From Opitutales bacterium (GTDB lineage Bacteria > Verrucomicrobiota > Verrucomicrobiia > Opitutales > Opitutaceae), in assembly GCA_900299415.1 (NCBI GenBank), contig OMJT01000188.1, forward strand, positions 1 through 48,101: DNA of 48,101 nucleotides, given 5' to 3'. Position 1 is the stretch's first letter. Each line of letters opens with the position of its first letter. The position numbers and the translations under genes were made by a program. Positions 37,985 to 46,432 of this stretch are shown here, in pieces. The notes below the pieces were generated by a model that saw only the letters and a list, made by a program, of their open reading frames with translations, ran no database searches and had not been told where the DNA came from.

Positions 37985-39241
37985 GTGGATCAAGCCCGCC
38001 TCCCGTCCGCCCCCGGCCCCCGGGACCGCTTCCTCGGCTTGCTGCGTGCCGCGGTTGCGGACGGGCAACTCACCAAGCTCACCTTGGGCAAGCACCGCGG
38101 CGCCGAACCCACGCTGCGCAACCTGATGGTCCGCCCCGTCGAGCTGAAGGCCGGCCCGCACCTCAGCCTTGTCTGGCGCCACGCCACCCGCGACATCACC
38201 AAGAACCTCGCCCCCGCCGCCGCCCTTGCCGTCCTGGAGCCCCTGATCGGGGCCGACTTCCTCGATGCCCACCTCTTTACCGCCACGCAAAACGCCCAGC
38301 TTGAGTGCGGGATCGGCAAGGGCCGGCTGAAAATCATCCCACTTTCCGAAACTGCACCCAAATCTGATGGGTTGCGCGAGAATCCGCCGGTACCCGCTAC
38401 CCATGATCGCGAGCGGGCTTATCTCATCCCCGCCACGACTCCGTGGCTCAAGGACCTCGGAATCACCAACGCCGCCAGCACCGTGCGCGCGGGGCAGGTG
38501 CCAAAATTCCGCCAGATCAACAAATTCGCCGAGCTCCTCAGCCACCTCCTGCCGGAGGCCTTCCCCGACCGGCCGGTCAGTTCCCCGCTGGAGATCGCCG
38601 ACATGGGGTGCGGCAAGGGATACCTGACCTTCGGCGTCGCCGCCCTCCTCGGCCCCAAGGCCCGCGTTATCGGAGTCGAGGCCCGCCCGGAACTCGTCCG
38701 CACCTGCAACGAAGCCGCGGCCCGGCACGGCCTTTCCAACCTGACCTTTGTCGCCGGCAAAATCGCCTCGCCCCTGGTTACAAATTCCCAATCTCAAATC
38801 TCAAATTCCCAAGACGTCCTCATCGCCCTCCACGCCTGCGATACCGCGACCGACGATGCCATCGCCCACGGCATCGCGGCCGGCGCCCGGCTGATCGTAC
38901 TCTCGCCCTGCTGTCAGAAGGAGCTGCGCCCCCAGCTGGTCGCGCCCGCGGTGCTCGCCCCGGCCCTGCGCCACGGGATCTTCCAGGAACGGCAGGCAGA
39001 ATTCGTCACCGACGCCCTCCGGGCCCTGCTGCTCGAGTGGGCCGGCTACCGCACCAAGGTCTTCGAGTTCATCTCCACCGAGCACACCGCGAAAAACCTT
39101 ATGATCGCTGCCGTGCGGACCGGCGAACGTCAGGCGGTGGACTCGCCCGCCGCACAGCAGATCCGGGCCCTCGCCGCCTTTTACGGCATCCGCCGCCAGC
39201 ATCTGGCCGGGCACCTCGGTTTCCCCCTGCCGGCGGCATGA
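37985..39241 (+). CDS. SAM-dependent methyltransferase-like protein (PF13679/METTL25-like)
   Basis: The 418-residue protein starts at a GTG (MDQARLPSAPG). The second half is a Rossmann methyltransferase: PKFRQINKFAELL, SAM-binding motif I IADMGCGKGYLTFG, acidic motif II VIGVEARPELV, motif DVLIALHACDTATDDAIA and LIVLSPCCQKELRPQL. The latter motifs resemble PF13679 (METTL25-type) proteins, whose substrates are poorly known; RNA is suspected. The N-terminal half (about 1-150) is unrecognised. A heptamer array is embedded in frame at residues 265-276. Its stop overlaps the next start as ATGA, linking it to the Rsm22-like gene. Confidence 0.8.
   Translation: MDQARLPSAPGPRDRFLGLLRAAVADGQLTKLTLGKHRGAEPTLRNLMVRPVELKAGPHLSLVWRHATRDITKNLAPAAALAVLEPLIGADFLDAHLFTATQNAQLECGIGKGRLKIIPLSETAPKSDGLRENPPVPATHDRERAYLIPATTPWLKDLGITNAASTVRAGQVPKFRQINKFAELLSHLLPEAFPDRPVSSPLEIADMGCGKGYLTFGVAALLGPKARVIGVEARPELVRTCNEAAARHGLSNLTFVAGKIASPLVTNSQSQISNSQDVLIALHACDTATDDAIAHGIAAGARLIVLSPCCQKELRPQLVAPAVLAPALRHGIFQERQAEFVTDALRALLLEWAGYRTKVFEFISTEHTAKNLMIAAVRTGERQAVDSPAAQQIRALAAFYGIRRQHLAGHLGFPLPAA
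38778..38812 (+). repeat. Heptamer tandem array inside a coding sequence
   Basis: Five consecutive 7-base units, TTACAAA, TTCCCAA, TCTCAAA, TCTCAAA and TTCCCAA, lie within the methyltransferase gene and read as a Thr/Asn/Ser/Gln-rich linker (VTNSQSQISNSQ). The AT-rich composition contrasts sharply with the surrounding GC-rich codons. Confidence 0.8.
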
Positions 39242-40224
39242 ACTGGACCCAACTCGACTGGCCGGCGCTCGACCGGCTGCGCGACGGTTTCCTCCACGGC
39301 GGCGCTGCCGCCGGGCCCTATTGGAAGACCACCTCGGCCCTTGCGAGCTACGACCTTACTTATGGCGAGCGCATTGCCTGGAAGTGGGACGCCGTCCTGC
39401 AAGAGCTCCGCCTGCGCAACTGGCGGCCGCCTTCCGGCGCGGTCCTCGACTGGGGCTGCGGCAGCGGCGCGGCCGCACGCCGCGTGATCGGGCATTTTGG
39501 CGCTGAGACGTTCACCGAGCTGCTGCTCTGGGACCATGAGCCGCTGGCCGTCGAGTTCGCCCAGAAAGCCGCGCAAAAGGCCTTCCCGGACCTTCGGACC
39601 TCGGCGGTCACCCCCGGTTTCCTCACCGGCGGCGATGCGCCCGGCCTCGTCGTGGTGAGCCACGTGCTCAACGAGCTTTCGGCGCCTGCCCTGGCCGAAC
39701 TCCGCGCCCTGCTCGGACGCGCGCAGGCCGTGCTCTGGGTCGAATCCGGTATCCGCGAGACCAGCCGCAAGCTCTCCGCCGAGCGCGAGCACCTGCGGGA
39801 GTCCTTCCAAGTCGCCGCCCCGTGCACCCACGCCGGGTCCTGTCCCGTGCTGGCTCCGGAGAATGAGCGCCACTGGTGCCACTTCTTCGCCCCCGTGCCC
39901 GGCGAGATCTTTGCCAACCCCGACTGGGTGAAGTTCGGCCAGCGTGCCGGCATCGACCTGCGGAGCCTGCCGTACTGCTTCCTCGCCCTCGACCGTCGCG
40001 GTGCAGGCGCCGCCACCGGCCTTTCCCGGGTCATCGGTCGCCCCGAGCACTTCAAGCCCTACGCCCGGCTGCTGAGCTGCGACGCCTCCGGCCTTGCCGA
40101 GCTGACCATCCCCAAGCGCACCGCCCCAAGCCTGTTCAAGGAACTGGACCGCGCCAAGGGCCCGTTGGTCTACCGCTGGCAGCGGCAAGGGGCTGAAATC
40201 ACGGGTGGTAAACGCCTGGGATAA
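39238..40224 (+). CDS. Rsm22-like (METTL17-like) ribosome-associated methyltransferase-like protein
   Basis: The 328-residue protein begins MNWTQLDWPALDRLR. The SAM-like site is VLDWGCGSGAAAR (about 70-82). A cysteine set, CTHAGSC followed by WCHFF and later YCFLAL, matches the Fe-S-binding region of Rsm22/METTL17 proteins (PF09243), which associate with the small ribosomal subunit. ARLLSCDASGLAELTIPKRT near the end is also typical. The ATG overlaps the upstream stop. The ORF track begins 265 codons earlier in a shadow frame. Confidence 0.85.
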   Translation: MNWTQLDWPALDRLRDGFLHGGAAAGPYWKTTSALASYDLTYGERIAWKWDAVLQELRLRNWRPPSGAVLDWGCGSGAAARRVIGHFGAETFTELLLWDHEPLAVEFAQKAAQKAFPDLRTSAVTPGFLTGGDAPGLVVVSHVLNELSAPALAELRALLGRAQAVLWVESGIRETSRKLSAEREHLRESFQVAAPCTHAGSCPVLAPENERHWCHFFAPVPGEIFANPDWVKFGQRAGIDLRSLPYCFLALDRRGAGAATGLSRVIGRPEHFKPYARLLSCDASGLAELTIPKRTAPSLFKELDRAKGPLVYRWQRQGAEITGGKRLG

Positions 40225-40293
40225 TCCCTCCGCCGGGGTGCTTGACTCGACCGCGCCCGCCCGCAAGGTCCTTGCCCTCACTCACCAATCACC

Positions 40294-40389
40294 ATGGGCC
40301 AACAAACCAACAAGATCATCAAGCAACGCCGTCGCGCCGCCTACCTGAAGCGCCGGAAGGCCCGGGAAGCCGCCGCCAAGAAGAAGTAA
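40294..40389 (+). CDS. 31-residue very basic peptide, possible ribosome-associated protein
   Basis: This ORF is too short for the track. It encodes MGQQTNKIIKQRRRAAYLKRR and a Lys/Ala-rich end, with about half of the residues Lys or Arg and no acidic residue except one Glu. It lies between the Rsm22-like gene and rimO and has its own terminator 29 bases downstream. The composition resembles tiny ribosomal proteins such as bTHX, but I do not claim homology. No Shine-Dalgarno is seen; the leader is C/A-rich. Confidence 0.65.
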   Translation: MGQQTNKIIKQRRRAAYLKRRKAREAAAKKK

Positions 40390-40417
40390 CGGCGGCCCCG
40401 GCCCCGAACCTCACCCG

Positions 40418-40442
40418 CGGCGGTCCTGTGACCGCCGTTTTT
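40418..40442 (+). terminator. Rho-independent terminator after the small basic peptide gene
   Basis: CGGCGGTC pairs with GACCGCCG around a CTGT loop and runs into TTTTT. It lies 29 bases after the peptide stop and 18 bases before the rimO start, which supports the peptide being a real gene. Confidence 0.85.
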
Positions 40443-40459
40443 CGTTTTCCGCCCGGCCC

Positions 40460-41872
40460 ATGATCAAGGTCAGCCTCATCTCCCTCGGATGCGCCAAGAA
40501 TCTCGTGGATAGCGAGATCATGGTCGGTCACCTGCACCAGGCCGGCATGAAGGTCATCCCGGAGGCGGAGAAGGCCGACGTGGTGATCGTCAACACCTGC
40601 TCCTTTATCGATTCCTCCAAGGAGGAGTCGATTGGCCACATCCTCGAGGTGCATCAGAATAAGGGGATGAAAAAGCGCCGCCGCGAGCAGAAGCTCATCG
40701 TCGCCGGCTGCATGGCCCAACGGTTCTCGAAGGACCTCTCCACCTCGCTCGCCGACGAGGTCGACGCCTTCATCGGCCTCGACCAGGTCACGCAGGTCGC
40801 GCCGATCATCGAGCAGATCTACGCCAAGGAGAAGCCCGCCGATGGCCCGGCCAACCTCGTCACGGCCAAGTCCACGTTCATCCCCGATTACGACACGCCT
40901 CGCTTCCGGCTCACCCCGGGGCACCTCGCGTACGTCAAGATTGCCGAGGGCTGCAACCACCCGTGCACCTTTTGCATCATTCCGCAGATCCGTGGCCGGC
41001 ACCGCAGCCGCACCGTCGAGAGCGTGGTCGCCGAAGCCCGCCGCCTCGTCGCCGAGGGCGTGAAGGAGCTCAACCTGATCTCCCAGGACACGACCTTCTT
41101 TGGCATGGATACCTGGGAACAGCGCCCTAACCCGCGCACCCCGGTCGATTCCTCGCGCGGCACCGCCCTCACCACCCTGCTCCGCGAGCTCAACGCCATC
41201 CCCGGCGACTTCTGGATCCGGCTGCTCTACACCCACCCGGCCCACTGGAGCGATGAACTCATCCGCACCATCGCCGAGTGCCCGAAGGTCGCCCGCTACA
41301 TCGACATTCCGCTGCAGCACATCAGCGACCCGATGCTCACCGCGATGCAGCGCGAGACGAGCGGTGACTACATCCGCGACCTGCTCCGCCGCATTCGCGC
41401 TGGCATTCCGGGCATCGCGATCCGCACCACCTTCATCGTCGGCTTCCCCGGCGAGACCGAGGCCGATGTCGACGAACTCGCCCAATTCATCCGCGAGACC
41501 CGTTTCGAGCGCTTGGGCGTGTTCCGCTACTCCCAGGAAGACGGCACCCGCGCCGCGAAGATGGACACTCAAGTTCCCGCCAAGGTGAAGGAGGCCCGTT
41601 GGCACCGGCTGATGGCCCTGCAACGCGAGATCGCCGCCGAAGTCAGCCAGGCCGCGGTGGGACGCTCGCTTCGCGTCCTCGTCGAGGAACCCGGCGTGGC
41701 GCGCGGCGAGGCCGACGCACCCGACATCGACGGCCGAGTCTACGTCTCAGACCGCCTGCCCGTCGGCGCCTTCGCCGAAGTGAAGATCACCGGGTTCCAC
41801 GACTACGACCTACTGGCACTGCCCGCGGGCCATCAGCCCCGAGAGTACAAGGTCGCGCGCCAGGCGCAGTAA
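40460..41872 (+). CDS. rimO: Ribosomal protein uS12 methylthiotransferase
   Basis: The 470-residue radical-SAM enzyme adds a methylthio group to an Asp of ribosomal protein S12. The N-terminal UPF0004 domain has cluster-binding cysteines in ISLGCAKNLVDSE, NTCSFIDSS and VAGCMAQRF. The radical-SAM motif is CNHPCTFCIIPQIRGRHRSR. The C-terminal TRAM domain ends with VKITGFHDYDLLA. The SLGCAKNLVDSE start distinguishes RimO from MiaB. It starts just after the peptide-gene terminator. Confidence 0.96.
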   Translation: MIKVSLISLGCAKNLVDSEIMVGHLHQAGMKVIPEAEKADVVIVNTCSFIDSSKEESIGHILEVHQNKGMKKRRREQKLIVAGCMAQRFSKDLSTSLADEVDAFIGLDQVTQVAPIIEQIYAKEKPADGPANLVTAKSTFIPDYDTPRFRLTPGHLAYVKIAEGCNHPCTFCIIPQIRGRHRSRTVESVVAEARRLVAEGVKELNLISQDTTFFGMDTWEQRPNPRTPVDSSRGTALTTLLRELNAIPGDFWIRLLYTHPAHWSDELIRTIAECPKVARYIDIPLQHISDPMLTAMQRETSGDYIRDLLRRIRAGIPGIAIRTTFIVGFPGETEADVDELAQFIRETRFERLGVFRYSQEDGTRAAKMDTQVPAKVKEARWHRLMALQREIAAEVSQAAVGRSLRVLVEEPGVARGEADAPDIDGRVYVSDRLPVGAFAEVKITGFHDYDLLALPAGHQPREYKVARQAQ

Positions 41873-41907
41873 CGAGGGCCCGATCCGGCCGCCGGTACCC
41901 GCCCTGC

Positions 41908-42687
41908 CTACTTGACCACGTCCACCGGCCCCACCGGCATCGGCACCGCCTTCACCGCCGCGGCCTGTTTGGCCATGTCGACAATGTCTTCGGCTGGAAC
42001 CACCACGATCTGGATCGCGGTGTTGTTCGAGAGATAGGCCAGGGCGATGCCGAGGGGCTTGCCCTTCATGTCGAATACCGGACAGCCCAGGGTTTGGTCG
42101 GTGGTGAGGATCAGCTTCCGGGGGCGCTCGATCATGCCGAGCACGGAGACCACCTGAATGACCGGCGTGCGCTGCATATTCTTCGGCAGGCGGGTCATGT
42201 CGAAATAGGTCCCGAGTACCTCGGCCTTCCCGGCGTCCTCCAGGTTCAAGTAGGGATAAGTCTTGGCCGGACCGGCGCCGGCAAGCGGTGCGATGAAGGC
42301 GAGATCGAGCTCGGCATCCTTCAGGACCACCATGGCCGGAATCTCGGTGTTGTCGGCGAGGCGCAGCTTTACTTCCTTGAACTCCGAATCCGAGTTGTCG
42401 CTGCTGCCGCGCCCGCGGCCCACGCGCGGGTCGATCGCGGTCAGCGAGGTGACGGTGAGACCCGTCGGTGAGATTACGGTGGCATTGACCTCGACCTTCT
42501 GTTCAGCGGACCCCCGGCCGCCCCGGCCGCCCGCACCGCCGTTCACCACCAACTCGACCGACACGATGGCGTCCGCGTTCTTCTTCACGATCTCGCGGCC
42601 GGCCGCGGCCTCGGCCTCGGTCGCGGCGGAAAGGGGCGCCGCGAGAGCGGCGGAGACGAGGGCGGTCAGGAGGACGGTGGCTTTCAT
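41908..42687 (-). CDS. Trypsin-fold protein lacking catalytic His and Ser (pseudo-protease)
   Basis: The 259-residue protein starts MKATVLLTALVSAALAAPLSAA, a signal peptide. The rest aligns by motif with the protease domain of the upstream HtrA-like gene: GLTVTSLTAI replaces the His motif (Thr83 for His), DAELDLAFIAPL keeps Asp128, and QTLGCPVFD replaces GNSGGPLV (Leu200 for Ser). There is no PDZ domain. Short Gly/Arg-rich stretches (GGAGGRGGRGS, VGRGRGSS) occur in loops at about 50-60 and 89-96. Its start overlaps the HtrA-like stop as ATGA. I infer an inactive partner or substrate-binding protein. Confidence 0.8.
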   Translation of the reverse strand: MKATVLLTALVSAALAAPLSAATEAEAAAGREIVKKNADAIVSVELVVNGGAGGRGGRGSAEQKVEVNATVISPTGLTVTSLTAIDPRVGRGRGSSDNSDSEFKEVKLRLADNTEIPAMVVLKDAELDLAFIAPLAGAGPAKTYPYLNLEDAGKAEVLGTYFDMTRLPKNMQRTPVIQVVSVLGMIERPRKLILTTDQTLGCPVFDMKGKPLGIALAYLSNNTAIQIVVVPAEDIVDMAKQAAAVKAVPMPVGPVDVVK

Positions 42688-44774
42688 GGTTTCAGGGGTT
42701 GCTTGAGATTGATCTCGATAAATCCGGTCTCGCCGCGGCGGTAGACGAGCATGACAAGGTGACCCTTGCCCGAGCTCACGACGGCGTTGCGGGCGCGCTG
42801 GAGCTCGGCCACGGTCGCCACTTTCGTGCCGTCGATCTCCATGATCAGGTCGTCCGAGCGCAAGCCGGCGAGGTAGGACCATCCGGCCGAGACCACACTG
42901 GAAACGAGCACGCCAGAAAGGTTGCCGGGCAACTGCAGGCGGACCCGGTCATCGAAAGCGACATCGCGCACCTCATACTCCAGCTTGATATCCTCCCACT
43001 CCGGCATTTCCGCCGACGGGGTTGGCTGGGCCTCGAGCACGATCGCGAGCTCAAGCCGCTTGTTGTTCTCGGCGGTCTCGCGCCAGAGGGAAAATTTGGC
43101 CTCGGTGCCGACGCGGTACTGGCGGATCATGCGAGCAAGCACGTCAGCGTCCTCCTGACGACGCTCGTTCACGTCCTGCCCATCGACAGCGAGAATAACG
43201 TCGCCGACCTTCAGCCCGGCCGCCTCAGCCTTGGTGCCGGGATGCACCCGGGTGACCCGCGCGCCGCCGTCGGCCTTGATGCCGAGCTGGGTCGCAAGTT
43301 TGGGGGTGAGTGGCTGCGAGGAGACGCCGAGCCAGGCGCGGCGCGCCTGCGGGGTGATGTTCTTCGGGCTGGTGAGCCGGAGCTCGACCACTGAGCTGAG
43401 GAGCGCGCCGTCACGCCGGATGCTGGCCAGGACGGTTTTGGTCCCGGTCGTGTCCTCGGGGATAATCTTCTCAGTGATCGCGACGAGATCGGCGACATTG
43501 TTCACCGGCTGGCCGTTCACCCCGACGATGACGTCCTGTACCCGCAGGTCCGGTTCGGCCTGCCCAGCGGCACCGCCGGGTCGGATATTCTGAATCCAGA
43601 CGCCCTTCTTCTCGGGCAGTCGGGCGTCGCGGGCCAGGTCGCGCGTAAGATCGCGCACCACCGCGCCCCAGGCCTTGAACTCCTTGTCGTCGGCTTGGGC
43701 CAGCTCGCGAACATCGAGCTTCACCCTGGCGGACTGCTTTGCCGTGCCGCGGAGGAAATCGATCGCCAGCTCGCTACCAGGGGCCTGCGCAGTCTCGAGG
43801 CGGTAGAAATGGGCCACGGCCTTTTCCTTTTCGCCTTCGATGGTTTTGCCGGCAGCGGCCACGATCACGTCGCCGGCCTTGATGCCGGCCGCCGCGGCGG
43901 GCGAGCCCTCCGCGACGTCGGCGACGACCACACCGCTGGACTGATTGAGAGACTCGAGCTTTTCCTGGACGGTGATGCCGGACCAGCCACGAATGACACG
44001 CTTGTTGCGGATGATCTGGTCAGCCACCTCTCGCGCGAGGTTAGCCGGAATGGCACCGCTGAGGCTGACCACGCCAATCTCATTGATGCCAATGACCTCG
44101 CCCTTGGTGTTGACCAGCGGGCCGCCGCTGTTGCCGCCGTAGATGGTGGCGTCGTGCAGGATCCAGTGGACGAGCGTGCCGACGTTCTCGCCGCGCAGCA
44201 TCATCGGGCCGATGTTCTCGGACATCGTGAGGGTGGGATTAGCAACGATCCCGCGAGTGCTCGACTGCGAGAGGAAGCCGGGACTGCCGAGCGCAAAGAC
44301 GACATTGCCCGGGACGAGCTTGTCGGAATCGCCGAAGTTCGTGACCTGGAGGGGCGCGGCACCCTTCTTGCGCTGGGTGAGGTCGAGCTTGAGCACCGCG
44401 AGGTCGGTCATTGGGTCCTGACCGATGCGGACCGCCTCGATCATCTCGCCGTCGTAGAGGTAGCAACGGTAGTAGTTGGCATCCTCGGCGACGTGGCAAT
44501 TCGTAAGCAGGTAGCCCTCTTGGGAAATGATCACGCCGCTCCCGCCGACCCACGCTTTCGTGAGACGGCCGTCGCGCGGCTGCTCGCGGATCGCCTCGAT
44601 GCGCACGATGGAAGGGAAGACCTTCGCGAGCATGTCAGTATTCTCCGTCATGGCGGCCGACGCGGCCCCACCGGCGGTCACCTGGGCAGCCTCGCGTGTG
44701 CAGGCCGTGACCGAGAGCAGGGATAGGCAGGCGGCGCCGACCGCGGCCGGGACAGGGAGGCGGGGACGATTCAT
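42684..44774 (-). CDS. HtrA/Deg-like serine protease lipoprotein with multiple PDZ domains
   Basis: The 696-residue protein has a lipoprotein signal with Cys25 in LLSVTACTREA. The protease domain carries the triad His94 (LLTNCHVAE), Asp124 (DPMTDLAVL) and Ser216 (GGNSGGPLV). PDZ-like modules follow at about 255-355, 380-490, 495-590 and 610-690, recognised by SPAAAAGIKAGDVIVAA, EPDLRVQDVIVGVNG, AEAAGLKVGDVILAVDG and YLAGLRSDDLIMEIDG. DegP-type enzymes usually have two. It likely acts at a membrane surface in protein quality control. It lies 57 bases after mpl and overlaps the pseudo-protease gene. Confidence 0.92.
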   Translation of the reverse strand: MNRPRLPVPAAVGAACLSLLSVTACTREAAQVTAGGAASAAMTENTDMLAKVFPSIVRIEAIREQPRDGRLTKAWVGGSGVIISQEGYLLTNCHVAEDANYYRCYLYDGEMIEAVRIGQDPMTDLAVLKLDLTQRKKGAAPLQVTNFGDSDKLVPGNVVFALGSPGFLSQSSTRGIVANPTLTMSENIGPMMLRGENVGTLVHWILHDATIYGGNSGGPLVNTKGEVIGINEIGVVSLSGAIPANLAREVADQIIRNKRVIRGWSGITVQEKLESLNQSSGVVVADVAEGSPAAAAGIKAGDVIVAAAGKTIEGEKEKAVAHFYRLETAQAPGSELAIDFLRGTAKQSARVKLDVRELAQADDKEFKAWGAVVRDLTRDLARDARLPEKKGVWIQNIRPGGAAGQAEPDLRVQDVIVGVNGQPVNNVADLVAITEKIIPEDTTGTKTVLASIRRDGALLSSVVELRLTSPKNITPQARRAWLGVSSQPLTPKLATQLGIKADGGARVTRVHPGTKAEAAGLKVGDVILAVDGQDVNERRQEDADVLARMIRQYRVGTEAKFSLWRETAENNKRLELAIVLEAQPTPSAEMPEWEDIKLEYEVRDVAFDDRVRLQLPGNLSGVLVSSVVSAGWSYLAGLRSDDLIMEIDGTKVATVAELQRARNAVVSSGKGHLVMLVYRRGETGFIEINLKQPLKP

Positions 44775-44831
44775 GGGAGGGGCGTCGTTACAAGATACAG
44801 AACCTTGCCAGTGGCAATGCTGGGCAGCGGC

Positions 44832-46259
44832 TCAGAGACGGCGGGCGGCGACAAATTCCGCGATGATTCCGTCGAAGCTGCCATTGGTAAAGAAGACGAC
44901 CACGCGCGGATCCTTCGGATCTGTTACGGAATTCCCGCGGAGTTCCTGCAGTAAGTGGGCGTTGGTCGGGGCCGTGTAGGCTCGCCGGCCGCGCGCCGCC
45001 AAGGCGGCCAAAACGGCGTCGGGATCGAAGCGCTCGGATTCCGCGAGCTTCTCGGCGCGGTTGACGGCGCCGAGGTAGATCTCGTCGGCCAGCGCGAGCG
45101 CCTCGATGAAAGCAGGCTGCAGCACGCGCGTCCGGGCCGTATTGCTCCGGGGCTCGAACACGGCGGTGAGGCGGCTGCCGGGAAATCGGGACCGAAACGA
45201 CCGCAGGGTCTCCGCCAGCGCCGTGGGATGATGCCCGAAATCCTCGACGACGGTCAGGCCGGGCAGCGCAAGCAGCGTCTCCTGCCGGCGCTTCACGCCA
45301 CGAAACCCGACTAGCGGCGCGAGCAGCGCGGCGCCCGGCGGCGATGCATCAGGCCGCAGGATGAGCGCCACGGCGGCGGCCGCCATCGCGGCGTTGCGTG
45401 CGTTGTAGAGGCCCGGAAGTTTCCAGGTCACCGCTCCCCACGGCTGGCCGCGCCAGAGCAGCCGAAAATTTACGCCGGTGGCATCCTCGCGAAAATCCAC
45501 AATCCGCGCGTCGTTGTCTTCGCCCGTACCGACCTTCCAGACCTGCGTCCAAGCCATCGACCCAAGTGCGCGCAGGTTTTCATCGTCGCCGTTCAGCACC
45601 ACCCAGCCACCCCGTGGCACGATCCGCACGAAATGGCGGAAGGTCCGCTGCACATCGGCGAGGTCGCGAAAGATGTCGGCGTGGTCGAATTCAAGGTTGT
45701 TCAGCACCGCGACGCGCGGCGCGTAGTGGATGAATTTGCTTCGCTTGTCGAAGAACGCGCTGTCGTACTCGTCGCCCTCGATGACAAAAGGATCCGCCGC
45801 CGCGCCGAGATGGTGACCCGTCGGAGGATCGAGCGGCACACCGCCGATCAGGTAGCCGGGGTCGAGACCCGCGCCGCGCAGCAGGAACGCCGCGAGTGAG
45901 GTGGTCGTCGTCTTGCCGTGCGTTCCCGCCACCACGAGGTTGCGCCGGCCCTGCAGCACGTGGTCGTGGAGGAAGGCCGGCAGCGAGGTGAAGGCCAGCG
46001 TCCCCGCGTCGAGCAGCCACTCGACCTCGGGATTGCCGCGCGACATCGCGTTGCCGATGACGACGAGGTCCGGGCCGAGCTTTTCCAAGCGCCCAGCATC
46101 GTAGCCCGCATGGACCGTGATGCCCGCGCCGGCCAGCACGTCGCTCATCGGCGGATAGATCCCCTGGTCCGCCCCAAGCACCTCGTGGCCCGCGGCCCGG
46201 GCCAGCAGCGCGGCGTTGCCCATCGCCGTCCCGCAGATGCCCATGAAATAGATCCGCAT
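44832..46259 (-). CDS. mpl: UDP-N-acetylmuramate:L-alanyl-gamma-D-glutamyl-meso-diaminopimelate ligase
   Basis: The 475-residue enzyme recycles cell-wall tripeptide by joining it to UDP-MurNAc. It starts at MRIYFMGICGTAMGNAALL, the Mpl N terminus (ATG at 46259; the tracked start adds 53 codons). The ATP loop is VAGTHGKTTTTSL, EGDEYDSAFFDKRSKF is the Mpl signature, and FRGVKRRQE and VVEDFGHHPTALAETL follow in the C-domain, with FEPRSNTARTRVLQ. This pattern separates Mpl from MurC. It is the first of three minus-strand genes, mpl, htrA-like and the pseudo-protease. Confidence 0.95.
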   Translation of the reverse strand: MRIYFMGICGTAMGNAALLARAAGHEVLGADQGIYPPMSDVLAGAGITVHAGYDAGRLEKLGPDLVVIGNAMSRGNPEVEWLLDAGTLAFTSLPAFLHDHVLQGRRNLVVAGTHGKTTTTSLAAFLLRGAGLDPGYLIGGVPLDPPTGHHLGAAADPFVIEGDEYDSAFFDKRSKFIHYAPRVAVLNNLEFDHADIFRDLADVQRTFRHFVRIVPRGGWVVLNGDDENLRALGSMAWTQVWKVGTGEDNDARIVDFREDATGVNFRLLWRGQPWGAVTWKLPGLYNARNAAMAAAAVALILRPDASPPGAALLAPLVGFRGVKRRQETLLALPGLTVVEDFGHHPTALAETLRSFRSRFPGSRLTAVFEPRSNTARTRVLQPAFIEALALADEIYLGAVNRAEKLAESERFDPDAVLAALAARGRRAYTAPTNAHLLQELRGNSVTDPKDPRVVVFFTNGSFDGIIAEFVAARRL

Positions 46260-46432
46260 GCCCGACGTAAGTGGGTGCCCCGCCGGGACGTCAGCAAAAA
46301 ATGCGCACCCCGATCTGGCGAAAAAATCCTTCCCCCGGAATAAAGATTGGGATGTCCTCTCCATCCTCGTTCCGGCAGCGCCTCCACGCCCCAAGTGGTC
46401 ACCCCGACGCCCCCGCACATTTAAACTCCCCC

